From: Bremia lactucae
Taxonomy: Eukaryota > Oomycota > Peronosporomycetes > Peronosporales > Peronosporaceae
Assembly: GCF_004359215.1 (NCBI RefSeq)
Contig: NC_090619.1
Span: 3,671 to 36,591, forward strand
Reading direction: 5' to 3'
Length of the DNA stretch: 32,921 nucleotides
Position 1 is the stretch's first letter. Every line of letters begins with the position of its first letter. The translations under genes were made by a program, and so were the position numbers. Below the pieces are notes generated by a model. That model saw only the letters and a list, made by a program, of their open reading frames with translations. It did no database searches and was not told the origin of the DNA. This document shows, in pieces, positions 18,425-27,870 of this stretch.

Positions 18425-18810
18425 GTGAATGTGGACGACTGGATTGTTGAAAGTGATGCTAGTAGACACCTGGTGCGCAATGTACCAATACGCGGCTTCT
18501 TCCGAGGACGGATTTGACTACCCTATTCAAGAATCCCCAAAGGATACTTGTGATCGCGAACCAGATTCTCATGTTGAACCTGAAGTTTTTAGATGCAGAA
18601 GACTGTCGAGAATCTGAATGGTTGCTCCTTCCAAATGGTAAACACTCAAAAGCTCTAAGGAAAGGACGATTTACCTTTTGTGGTGTGGCGAAGAATAAGA
18701 ATGTTGAATTGCAGCTCAGTGGTAGGTTACGCGCCTCCGTTGTCCCGCAATCTAATGTCGTTTGGGTGATTGGTCAAGCAAGATTGTTGAATGGAGACAC
18801 GTCATGGTAA
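18425..18810 (+). pseudogene. Copia protease remnant with a Gypsy insertion
   Basis: DDWIVESDASRHLV matches the Copia protease active site D-S-G-A-S-R-H with Gly-to-Asp and Asp/Ser changes. After the foreign patch (18485-18595) it resumes DAEDCRESEWLLLPNGKHSK, RKGRFTFCGVAKNKNVELQL and, in another frame, YAPPLSRNLMSFG. Retropepsin would cleave the polyprotein; the active site is altered and the frame broken. Confidence 0.78.
18485..18595 (+). other. Patch of Gypsy-2 integrase spacer inside Copia protease
   Basis: YQYAASSEDGFDYPIQESPK and DTCDREPDSHVEPEV match, at protein and DNA level, the spacer after the GPY/F module of Gypsy-2 (ESLQDICGHEPDSHAESGD at about 1777-1840). Copia sequence stops at HLVRN just before it and resumes at DAEDC just after it. 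Confidence 0.7.
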
Positions 18811-18984
18811 AATGGTCAATGTGAAAGGCACAGCCTCTTAAGTGGTCTTTAACTTGTGCATGGAGTCAAATATTCTCGTGGCAAAGATGCAATCAGCATC
18901 AGACATGACACAAAAGATCGAAAATGAGTGCAGTCATTTCTGAGCCACGTGAAACTCATGTTTAGCAGGGTTCCCTCTACGATT

Positions 18985-19716
18985 TAATACACGATCCGGC
19001 CATTTAGCGTTCGACATAATTAACAAACAAGTGTCCTGTTATACGGTTCAGGTATTTACTGACCACTCAGAACCATTTTGCGCGATCTGCACGGAGGGTA
19101 AGGCGACTAAATCCCGTCAGCCGCAGCGTAACTGTGAAAGTAATTCCGATCGATCGAGCAGGTGGAGTGATCTAAAGGGCCCGAGTACACCGCTCGATCG
19201 ATACGGCAATCGCTATCTGGTTAACTTTGTGGATCACAAGTCGAACTATGTTCGGGTTTTACCAGAAGAACAAAATACCAAGCTATTACAAAGCTCAAGC
19301 TTTATCTTACGAAATTAGAAAAGATAATTAACTGCCGCGTACATGTTATTCGCACCGTTGGAGGAGGCGAGTATGCCAACGTTGACTTTTATCAAGCAAC
19401 AAGGACTTCTAAGACAAGTGAGCGAGCCCGTAAACCAAGCAAGCAACGGAAAGGCTGAACGCATGCATCGTACTTTAATGAATTTGGCTCGGTGCATGCT
19501 TTTTAGATCAACCATTCCGAAAACATGCTGGAGCAATGTAGCTGAGAATGCTGCATACATACTGATTCGAAGTCCGACGAGGTCGAACACAGCACGAGCT
19601 TCACCACTCGAGGTTTTGACTGGGACGTCTCCCAATCTGAAAGACATAGTTGTCTTTGGATCCCTTTGCATGGTTTATCGGGACACGGAGAATAAAAAAC
19701 TTCGACCGACAGGTTA
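18985..19716 (+). pseudogene. Copia integrase remnant
   Basis: This holds the pre-integrase zinc region (CAICTEGKATKSRQPQ), then SDLKGPSTPLDRYGNRYLVN with the first catalytic Asp, FVDHKSNYVRVLPEEQN, and NQASNGKAERMHRTLMNLAR with the catalytic Glu. WSNVAENAAYILIRSPTRSN, ASPLEVLTGTSPNLKDIVVF and GSLCMVYRD follow. The usual second Asp region (R-T-D-G-G-G-E-Y) is lost around a TAG at 19316-19318. The second open part (19343 on) is abruptly replaced by Gypsy-1 LTR at 19717. Confidence 0.88.
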
Positions 19717-19898
19717 TGTAACGGGCTTAAGTTGCTCTAATGTTACACAATCCCCGTTAAGTATAGAAAGTGTACTTCAGTGGATGGTCAATTACTTAAA
19801 TAAAGTAATTAGACCCACCACTATGCTGTGGTTCACATTGTGACCCACCCTTGTGTATGTGATGCACATAGGTGCATCACATACACAAGGGTGGGTCA
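19717..19898 (+). repeat. Gypsy-1 LTR fragment folded back into a 27-bp-arm palindrome
   Basis: It starts TGTAACGGGC as the other Gypsy-1 LTRs do and follows them to about 19867. There the natural LTR hairpin (GTGATGCAC/GTGCAT) is followed not by the rest of the LTR but by the exact inverse of what came before. Arms 19841-19867 and 19872-19898 are perfect, loop ATAG. Confidence 0.9.
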
Positions 19899-20195
19899 AA
19901 ACAGAAGATGATATTCGCCAAGCTACTATATTTGACCCAAGCAGAACAAAAATAATCGTAAGAATACCAGTATAGCTTAAGTAATTACCAACAAACGCAG
20001 CAAATTCTGTAAAGTTTTATAAATTTGGGCAGCTTCAGCTTTTTGCCTTACTTCCAAAGGATAGAGCCGATAGCAAACGGAAACTTTGTAAGAACAAGGT
20101 GCATTAAAGGCCTAGCTCGAGCACACCGCCAATTTTTTTTCATATATTTTTAATTTAGCCTACTTGGCTAAATTAAAAATATATGAAAAAAATAT
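19899..20195. repeat. Unrecognised AT-rich stretch ending in a 27-bp-arm palindrome
   Basis: No gene was seen in 19899-20133. Arms 20134-20160 and 20166-20192 are perfect inverted copies around TACTT (CATATATTTTTAATTTAGCC and its complement, with T/A runs outside). Confidence 0.85.
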
Positions 20196-20238
20196 GTCGT
20201 CCAATTCGACCAACCATCTTAAAATGTAGTCGCCTCCG
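20196..20238 (+). repeat. 43-bp exact copy of Gypsy gag fragment (16616-16658)
   Basis: From GTCGTCCAATTCGACC to GTCGCCTCCG this is identical, in the same orientation, to part of the gag remnant at 16616-16658. It sits exactly between the palindrome ending at 20192 and the Gypsy-1 antisense gene. Confidence 0.88.
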
Positions 20239-21700
20239 TCGATCGGGTGAGGCGGGCGGAGAAGGTAAAAAACTTCCAGCCGAATGACTCCTCCCACCAC
20301 GTTAAGGACTCGGAGAGCGAGGGATACCACGCGCGTAATGCGGGTCCCTCAGCATCAACTTCTCCAGGATGCCAGGCCAAAGTTTCAGGCGTTCTTAACC
20401 CTGACGACCCTGCGCGCGGACACCCCGAAGATCCGAGGTCAGTCGCAAGACTTGACCCTCGAGATTCACAATACGTCATTCTGCAGCACTTACGCCTGCG
20501 ACTGAGTGGACAAAGTAAAAGCAGCCGCGAGTAGGTAGCGGAGACCGCCACTCCTATCGGGCGCCGCCTGAACTGATAGATGCGGGTGGGAATCAACGCT
20601 ACCTTGTTGGAAGGTTGCTTGCCCACCGCTCCGTGAGGCAAAGGTATCAGATCCTCGTCCAATGGAGAGGTTACCCAAAGCGTTTTGACTCTTGGTAACC
20701 GATCGATACCCTACGTATTGATGTGCCCGGCTTGGTGGCTGCCTATGAAAAGGAGCACCAGCTGAGGCCTCTTCGCTAGTCTCATGTGGATTAGCAGAAG
20801 CAGCGTTGTGAGAAGAAACAAGGGGTACAGTACCGCCCATGATTTCTTTCACACGCAAGCGGGCAACTTAATTCGCTGCGACCGCTATTTCATCGCATCG
20901 GAACGCGGATGAATGCGGCGCGTGAATTCCGCCTCGTACTGGTCGGGCGTTTCATTTGAACGCAACACGACCGGGATCGGGAAAATACGCCCAAGCGATT
21001 TTTCCTGAGCCTTCTATGATTTAAAGACGCCATAATACTTATTGGCGTCCAAAGGAGTGCGCTCTAGGAGCGAGGCTCTCGGCCCATTGGCACGAGGCCA
21101 TTGAGATGGAGGGGGCATAAGTGGTATGCTACCCGTCGCATAGCCACGATTGATACGACTGGCTTGTAACACCGACTGAGCACGTTTACGTGCCGTCGGA
21201 GGAGCTTTATGCTCCGAATCCTCTGTGTCAGAACTATTATGGATAATGGCCTGAGCAATAGATGTTGTGGTTTTACCAACGGAGGCTGCGCCTTCATTGG
21301 CAACGCTCTCATTAATGGTCGCTGCGCTAGGCAGCGCAGACGACGAGACAGCATTGGTAACCTTTGTTGTCTCCATGTTAGGAGCAATGAGTGAAGTCTT
21401 GATGGGCACTATAGCGCCATCATCATCCCTCATTAGATCGTTGTCCGCATCACTACTATGAGGTGACGGCAACAGTGTCGACTCGACAATGAGCGACGGA
21501 TCAACATCCTCACTGCGAAAGTGGGATGCATCCTTAAGCCCAGTTAACGCGACAGCAGCAGTAGCTGTCGACGAATCGACAAAGGCATTAGACGCGGCCG
21601 CCGAATTAACGCGGCGCGTGCGCTTAGCGCGAGGTTGAATGGGCGTCTTCGCAGACGACCCACCAACGTGGCCCCTTTAGGTGGCATATTTGGCGCTGTG
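20239..21700 (-). pseudogene. Gypsy-1 antisense gene (copy 2)
   Basis: This is the homologue of 5641-7130. Landmarks are SSAKTPIQPRAKRTRR, DVDPSLIVEST, LPSPHSSDADNDLM, RAQSVLQASRINRGY, GVFKS, IFPIPVVLRSNETP, DQYEAEFTRRIHP, RVKEIMGGTVPLVSSHNAAS, RHPQSAL-like segments and RDPHYARGIPRSPSP. The acidic/Ser-rich N-terminal third is open from the start of the homology to 21014. An in-frame TAG and a 1-nt loss near 20875 break it in places different from copy 1. The element's pol upstream is missing: the copy is cut at 20238, just inside the C-terminal Ser/Pro/Arg tail. Function is unknown. Confidence 0.55.
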
Positions 21701-21798
21701 TATGGAAACACGTGCGCTAGAGTGATTGAGTGTGCTCGCAGTTCCTCCCTCCTCTTTGACGAATTTAAAATGTAAATTCGTTTTTAAAGGGGGGGTGG

Positions 21799-22341
21799 TG
21801 TATCGGGCTAAATTTGCCCTAATGTTACACAGTCCCCGTTAAGTACACCAAGTGTACTTAAGGGGGTGGTCAATTACTAAATAAAAGTAATTAGACCCAC
21901 CACTCGAATGTGGTGCACATTTGTAACCAACCCTTGTGTATGTGATGCAATAGGTGCAATCACATTAAGAGGGATGACGCCCAGCGTCATCCGTAACGCG
22001 AGGTATCAAGAAAGATACGCTCGCAATACATATTAAGTATTATCTACAGAGTGGAATTTTTGATTGGTTAAAAATAGGTATATATATTTAATACGATTAA
22101 ATATAAATCAGTCTGAAAACTACTTCCTACTTGGAAAGTGCGCACGAGGAGCCGGATTCCCACTTCCGTGACGACATTGACGACACATGTACCAGAGTAC
22201 TTAGTGTGTTGGGTGAGGTCGATAAGGCCCCTACCACTACAACCTCACTGCATGCGAGAGTAGACGGTAAAACCGCTTCCTCGCTGTGCTAGGGTGTGTG
22301 CTTCAGTAGAGCGTGGCCGTATTAAGACGTGCCCGCCTGCA
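21799..22341 (+). repeat. Gypsy-1 3' LTR (543 bp)
   Basis: It starts TGTATCGGGC right after the AAAGGGGGGGTGG polypurine tract (21786-21798) and ends CCCGCCTGCA. The antisense gene upstream shows it is a 3' LTR. The hairpin 21840-21860 has a 9-bp stem with loop CAA. Confidence 0.9.
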
Positions 22342-22640
22342 AAAACCTACACCACATTTGATGAGCTCTTCAAAGCTGCAAACTAGTTTGCATTTCATTG
22401 AAGGCTATACAATGGCTATCAAGAGCTCTAAAAAAAATCGGCGATACTACATGAAGTGCGACTTAGGAGGGACATACGATACAAGATAAAAATTAATTAT
22501 ACAGAGGGTACTTGAGACACAAATTTCAACTTTACAAGCACAGGTCGAACCTAACTTAGGAGAATCGACAGCGCAAAACTGCCACTACAACTAAAATTGA
22601 TATCCCTTTTGGAATATATTAATTAAACCGCTCCTACTTC
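22342..22640 (+). pseudogene. MULE transposase N-terminal (FAR1-like) fragment
   Basis: Directly after the LTR come TYTTFDELFKAAN, then EGYTMAIKSSKKNRRYYMKC, DLGGTYD and VLETQISTLQAQVEPNLGES. The GYxxxIxxSxK...CDxGGxY pattern is the zinc-binding FAR1/MULE N-terminal domain. Stops and frame changes are present and the catalytic domain is absent. The junction with the LTR falls at the start of the coding homology. Confidence 0.6.
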
Positions 22641-23089
22641 AATCATTCTGTCACAACTTTCCTTCAAAAAATAATTTTGACTTCGCAAATTAAAATACAT
22701 CTTCGGTAAGTAGGTGCGGAAAAATTGGCCGTAACACGCGGTCCTGCAAAGTTCCAGTGTCAGGTAGGTGCCAGACAGTTTGGAACGTTCAAATTTGCAA
22801 ATATCGTTGATGTTTCTGCAGTAGTAGCCACTGGTGAGCTATTCAACTGCAGACTGGTGCAAATTTACCTCGGGTTGATGGAATTTGGCAGTACCGCTAC
22901 ACCAGTGAGGAACGCGACTTTTGGCTAGCTCAGACCAGGACAAGCTTTAGTAAACAGCCATATATATTTTCCTTGTGCTCATCCAAAATACTCATTCGGT
23001 AGGATAGGATCAAATCTAATTTTGGCACCCGGCGGATTAAAAATTAAGTTGATCAATAGCTTTTCGATTATTCATGCGCGAGGGTTGAG
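22641..23089. other. No gene recognised
   Basis: AT-rich. One open stretch on + (22725-22928) has no motif and no supporting context. Confidence 0.45.
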
Positions 23090-23930
23090 ATCGGTCTGTT
23101 TCTGCTCGCAACGAAGCTTCGGAGCTCCCTACTATCCATCGTGGTCGCCCGATCCTCTGCTTTTTCGCTCTGGCCACATCAAAGGAGACTTTGGAGGCTA
23201 GCAGTGTGGAAGCCGAGCAGCGCGCCAAGCTTATGCGCCGTAGCTCACGCGTGACAGTAGACCAGCTGCTGTGCGAGGCCTTAGCGCGCGTGGATACATA
23301 CATGGATGGCAAGGTCAATGCTATCAATATCCAGCGTTGGCTGCGTGGAGTCGGCCTTAATCTCTTAAGAGAAGTCGTGGGGAAGCTTATGAAGCACTTG
23401 GTTACCACGAACCAGGGAAAGCTGACGTACAAAGATTATCACGCGCTGCACGATGCGATCATCGTATGGGACCTTTCGCTCATTTATACGATAAAGAAGG
23501 GCTACCTTGCAGCATGGACTTGCAGCATGGACTGCAGACGCTGGGTATCTCCGTGATGTGGACGAGGCTGTTAACATGATTGGGCAGATGCATCCGAAAG
23601 ACGTACATTGTACGAACGAAGCGGACTTATAGCACCTGTACCTCTTGTTACGGTCCAAAATGCTGTCACTCACGGCGCTTGAGCAAGCTCATTGGGATCT
23701 TGGTGTCCATGAGCTTTTTAGAAATTCGTGGGAAGCCAGTGTCGAGGTGGTAGTAGGGGATTGCGCGTTCCGCTGCCAGTCGATAAAGACGGCAAGTTTA
23801 AGGTATTCCCTTCTATAAATTTTCTTGGCGGTGCCCTCTGGTGTAATCGAAGCTTTGATTTTGCCCCAGAGATTTTTCTTTCATGGATTATTTTCATGAC
23901 AAATTTATTTGCGGCGTTGTGCTTCTAACA
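23090..23930 (+). pseudogene. EF-hand-like host pseudogene with a 13-bp duplication
   Basis: The open part 23191-23556 reads MRRSSRVTVDQLLCEALARV, KVNAINIQRWLRGVGLN, and GKLTYKDYHALHDAI, resembling paired EF-hand helices without a full calcium loop. No ATG lies in frame upstream; the 5' end is missing or spliced. A 13-bp tandem duplication (TGCAGCATGGACT twice, 23519-23545) shifts the frame. The alternative frame continues GYLRDVDEAVNMIGQMHPKD and, after a TAG, HLYLLLRSKMLSLTALEQAH, DLGVHELFRNSWEASVEVVV. A further shift leads to VPLPVDKDGKFKVFPSINFL and a hydrophobic end. I do not recognise the family; the pieces read as one decayed host gene. Confidence 0.5.
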
Positions 23931-24065
23931 ATTAATGTCTTGCACCTGATTTTTTTGGGGGTGTCTGACGCTCAAATGCTGATATTATCGTTTTGTTGAA
24001 GCATCATTCTTAAATACCTGCTTTGACTGCCGGTTTCCCTCGCTGCTTAACTAGGATGTTAGGAT
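23931..24065. other. No gene recognised
   Basis: Short AT-rich spacer between the pseudogene and the Gypsy-1 LTR at 24066. Confidence 0.5.
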
Positions 24066-24510
24066 TGTAACAGGCTAAATTTGCCCTAATGTTACACAGT
24101 CCCCGTTAAGTACACTTGGTGATGTGATGCACATGGGAGCATTCACATTAGGAGGGATGATGCCTAGCGTCATCCGTTATGCGAGGTATCTAGAAAGATA
24201 CGCTCGCAATACATATTAAGTATTATCTATAGAGATGACATTTTGATTGGTATAACAGGTATTTATATTTAATACGATTAAATAGAAATCAGTCTAAAAA
24301 CTACTTCCTACTTGATAAGTGCGCACGAGGAGCCGGACTACCGCTCCCGTGACGGCACTTAATCAAAGTACTTAGTGCGTTGGGTGAGGTCGCTAACACG
24401 CCCACCACAACTACCTCACTGCACGCAATAGAAGCTGATTAAACCGCTTCCTCGCTGTGCTAGGGTGTGTCTAAGTAGAGCGTGGCCGCATTACGACGCG
24501 CCCGCCTTCA
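24066..24510 (+). repeat. Gypsy-1 5' LTR with internal deletion (445 bp)
   Basis: It starts TGTAACAGGC and ends CGCCTTCA. Compared with LTR 31284-31864 it lacks about 100 bp: TAAGTACACTTGGTG jumps straight to ATGTGATGCAC. The primer-binding site after it is mutated (CTTAAAAGCAC instead of CTTGGTAGCAC). Confidence 0.88.
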
Positions 24511-24566
24511 CTTAAAAGCACTTGAAATCCTTCCCACGACCCGCATCTCTGCGTGTATACGTGAGG

Positions 24567-25649
24567 ATGAGCCTTAGTATTGATCGGGCTCAATTTCCCC
24601 ACCTCTCCGAACATCATCGGGAGGTGGCAGGGCTTATGGCGCAGGGACTTGGTGAACAAGCCCTGGCCAGGCTCCTGGGTAGTCCTCCTGAGCAACATGA
24701 TGCTCAGTTGGAGCAGTTTGAGGCATTCGTGCTCGGACAGCGGAGGGCCGCGTCCGAGGCACAGAGCCATGCTGGGGCGGGGTCCGTCACTCAGACTCAG
24801 GATGAGCTGAGGCATGAGCAGGCTCAGAGCGAGGCTCTCTATAGGACTGTTGGGATGCTCTCTGCCAGACTGCATTAGCCGAGGCCCATTCGCATGGAAC
24901 CGCCTAAGTTCGATGGAACTGCAGCGCACACGATTGTTCACTAGTTGTTAGCCGTGATGCAATGCGGTGTCGCGCAGCTCATCAAGGACGACAGCCGGAT
25001 GGTGTCGTACGCCATGTCGCACATGCGCGATAAGGCCTTAGAGTAGGTTTACTCGGCGCTTATAGCAGACGTTAAGGCGTTCCCTACACAAGCGATCTTT
25101 AAGACAAAGATTCGCACCATGTACCAGCCGCCGAACAACGAAGCGTTGCTTCAGGCGCGCTTCTTTGGAGCGCGACAGGCAAAGCGATCTCTGCAAGAGT
25201 ATGTGCATGAGATGCGCTTGCTGTCGGCATCCATTACTGTAGGTCCGATTCCGGAGCACACAAAGGTACCCACGTTTAGGAATTGACTACGGCATGGCCC
25301 ATCGCGACAGGCTTTTTTCAGAAAGGTGCCGTCGACGATGGAAGAGGCAATTCATATTGCCTTACTTGAGGAGCAATCCTACAACAGTTCCTCGGCGACA
25401 GCTTAATATAAGCCGTCGGCCGAGAGGTCAGATCCACTCCCACGGAGTTGGGCAATGCAGATGTTGTCTGTTATAAAATGCGGCAAGCGCGGCCATATGA
25501 TGGCTCGCTGCTATGCCAGGGTCCCTGCTGGGGCGAAGACGCCCAGCAGGAGGGCTCCCTACCTAAAGGGTGATGACAAAAACCAGCGTGCGAGACGCAT
25601 GAGTTCTTCATCGACAACTGAGGGGTCGGAAAATGCAAGAGAGCAGTAG
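24567..25649 (+). pseudogene. Gypsy-1 gag (decayed copy)
   Basis: It starts at ATG 24567 (MSLSIDRAQFPHLSEHHREV). LMAQGLGEQALARLLGSPPE, TQDELRHEQAQSEALYRTVG, PPKFDGTAAHTIVH, MYQPPNNEALLQARFFGARQ and the zinc knuckle CGKRGHMMARC follow. Compared with the open copy at 31989 on, four Trp or Gln codons have become stops: CAT-CAG to CAT-TAG (about 24877), CAC-TGG to CAC-TAG, GAG-TGG to GAG-TAG, and GCT-TGG to GCT-TAA (about 25405). Frame changes near 25280 and 25450 also occur; the first Cys of the knuckle is affected by one of them. Gag ends at TAG 25647. Confidence 0.88.
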
Positions 25650-26857
25650 AGGCGGGATGCCCTACTGACGCGGTTTCTGAAGCTACCCCTAAGTTCAGAG
25701 TTGTGGAACAAATGGGTAGCATAGTTCCTAAGGTCTCGAAATTTCGGACCTCAACCGTGCTGGTCTACAGCGCTCAAGTACGAGGCTATGACCAGGTGAT
25801 GACCCTCCTAGTGGAATCGGGTGCATCACAAAATCTTGAACAACTTGCGGCTCTAAGAAAGAGACCGGCGATGTTTGAGTCGCTTTGCCAGGATGACAAG
25901 CGAGAAGAGGCGACCGTTCGTTTGGCAAACGCTCCGCTCGTTAAGTCTGAGGGAGTTCAGGTAGAACTCGCCTTCAGCTTCAGTGACTTCCCTTGTAAAG
26001 AGAAGTTCACAGTGCTAGGTATGGAGAGTCCTTATGACCTCATCCTAGGCATGCCACGGTTTTCGAAACACCAACCATGGATAGACTGGCGTCGACGCAC
26101 AGTTGCGAGCTCTACGCAGGACACCGAAAAGGATGTGCTCCTGCGAGAGGCGTATGCAACTGATGTCGTGTCGAACACAGTTGATGGTGCGTTGACGGGA
26201 TGTCAAGCATCACCAATTCCTACCCAGTTCGTGGAAACTGGGTAGTGGAAAGGGAAATGACAAGTAGTCATGTGTCCCATAGCCCTGCACAAAGCCGAGA
26301 GCCTGTGGCAGTAGACGGCGCTGACAGGAAGTCAAGCGTCCCATGAACCGGCACAGTGCCTAGAGCCTGGTGCGATTGGAAGGGGTGCGTTAGCCAGAAG
26401 TGCAACGGCACCCGCTTCTCAGAAAAAGGTCGTGGTGACTCGAAGAACGAGTACCCGACAGATTAGGACGATCAAAGGCACGTCTAAACGAGTGACCTTC
26501 GGATCAGTCTCTAATAAAGAGGACGGGCCTTCAATCGAGGCGTTTGAGGCCGTCAAAGACGAAATTGTGGAGGCATCCTCGGTTGAGGTGCTCCGGCAAG
26601 TCCTTAAATCTGCCGAGGAGATAGTAGATATTCCGGAGATGTCGTCGAATCTGTTTCTTGCTCAATTAAAGGAAGGAAAGATCCACAAAATAGTCACACC
26701 AGTTCCAGAAGAGAACTTGGTAGACTGCTGCTCGTCGTCCACGACGGACGAGAGCATCCTACAGACGGACAAAAAGAAACGGTTCGCTGCTCAAGGCTGG
26801 GATGCCTTGAGAGACAGTCCGTTCTTTGAGGTTCTGTGGAAATATCGCGATGTGCTC
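25646..26857 (+). pseudogene. Gypsy-1 pol start: protease and linker
   Basis: The pol frame is -1 relative to gag and is already open before the gag TAG (KRAVEAGCPTDAVSEATPKF). The protease reads VLVYSAQVRGYDQVMTLLVE, SGASQNL, LVKSEGVQVELAFSFSDFPC, KEKFTVLGMESPYDLILGMP. The active-site Asp is Glu, as in the minus-strand copy. The frame stops at 26245 (TGW stop) by loss of one G relative to the other copy. It reopens at 26432 with the basic linker KGTSKRVTFGSVSNKEDG and the Ser-rich stretch up to the gap at 26858, ending FFEVLWKYRDVL just before RT. Confidence 0.83.
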
Positions 26858-26957
26858 NNNNNNNNNNNNNNNNNNNNNNNNNNNNNNNNNNNNNNNNNNN
26901 NNNNNNNNNNNNNNNNNNNNNNNNNNNNNNNNNNNNNNNNNNNNNNNNNNNNNNNNN
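26858..26957. other. Assembly gap (100 N)
   Basis: Exactly 100 N, the conventional size for a gap of unknown length. It joins Gypsy-1 pol to a Gypsy-2 LTR end. Confidence 0.97.
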
Positions 26958-27170
26958 TTATAGTTAAGACAACATTTACAACGATAGATTAACAAGACAC
27001 TTAACTATATTAATACAGTTTTCATTTTACCCTCTTAAGTTAACTTGCCTTAAGAGAAGTCTTCCTCTATACGTACAGTGTACGTCACCTAACGAGAGGC
27101 ACCACTCACATCTGAAGCAGTGTGAAGTGGACTTGTACTGAAACAGTACAAGTCGCAGTGCCCCGTTACA
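26958..27170 (+). repeat. Gypsy-2 LTR, 3' part
   Basis: Same orientation as and homologous to 3720-3925, ending CCCCGTTACA. The 10-bp hairpin ACTTGTACTG/CAGTACAAGT (27131-27153) is unchanged. In the neighbouring hairpin (27106-27125) a G:C pair of 3861-3879 is replaced by A:T. The 5' part is inside the gap. Confidence 0.85.
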
Positions 27171-27870
27171 GGTAGGTGATCAATTCGTAATGGGCCTTAT
27201 TGTTGTCTTTGAGATTTATTATTACAACATGTAATATCAACCTCGTCATTTCTAAGTAACGCTAGAGGCCCTTCTAATACTGGTGCTACTCTGGGGTCGT
27301 CGTTGAACGATCAACGAGAAGTACGTAATTGGAGCCAATTGTGTTTGTTACATGCGCTGTTTATGGTCGGCGACTGTAGCAGATACCTGAAGGCTATTTT
27401 AACTCTACACAACAGCGAAGTGCTACCGGAACATCACTACGAGCCAAATGCTTTGCAGAAATTAAAAAAAAAACTCGTGAAGGATTTGTACATATAACCG
27501 TGTGTAAATGATTGGTACAATGAAAACGTCGACTATTTTGTACTTTTTACAAGTGTAAGGTATAAGTAAATCGTACTTTACTACGAAACGGCACATGTGT
27601 TTCAAACAAGCTACGAATTGCATTGACAGACAATCTGGGCTGCAGAGTAAAATTATTCAGTTCACTGATTACGATCCTTGCTATGCTTCAAAGCGGTGAT
27701 GCACGACCTACTTACCCATCAAACAGCGGAATCAAAAGGGGTGGCCGGTGGGCGAGTTAAGTGATAAATTTGTGCCTACTACAAAAAATCTGGAGCCAAT
27801 GCAAGAATAGAATACAATTACATCAACAAGGTGTTTGCCACCCTTAATAATTACGTCATGAGACCCAAAG
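27171..27870. other. No gene confidently recognised
   Basis: One frame on + (27303-27497) starts at TTG and has no motif. On the minus strand 27929-27732 is open and directly follows the alpha-kinase gene in another frame (YAADVHDFGSHDVIIKGG); it could be a further exon or the original 3' end of that gene, but no convincing splice pair was found. Confidence 0.4.

Larger units (their letters stand above)
17745..19716 (+). mobile_element. Decayed Ty1/Copia retrotransposon (gag to integrase)
   Basis: The order protease (about 18425), pre-integrase/integrase (18985-19716) is that of Ty1/Copia (integrase before RT). The upstream part (17745-18420) is full of stops; only weak gag-like pieces such as LRQWTLLFLEAIKSAKLACG are visible. 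RT and RNase H are absent because a Gypsy-1 LTR fragment replaces the element from 19717 on. No Copia LTR was recognised. Confidence 0.8.
24066..26857 (+). mobile_element. Gypsy-1 copy: 5' LTR, gag, protease, linker, cut by assembly gap
   Basis: LTR, gag and protease follow in the same order as the minus-strand element. The sequence enters 100 N at 26858 just before RT. What follows the gap is a Gypsy-2 LTR end, not Gypsy-1 RT, so at least the rest of pol and possibly another insertion is missing from the assembly. Confidence 0.88.

Noticed and set aside
20247..20534. Plus-strand open frame in the Gypsy-1 3' region (sense to the element)
   Set aside because: It lies opposite the antisense gene tail. 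The antisense RDPHY-RSPSP pattern is kept in both copies, while the sense frame in the other copy is only partly similar and broken.
22725..22928. 67-residue open frame
   Set aside because: No motif and no neighbours to support it; compatible with chance in AT-rich DNA.
27303..27497. 64-residue frame after the LTR end
   Set aside because: It starts at TTG and has no recognisable domain. An exon of an unknown gene is possible but unsupported.
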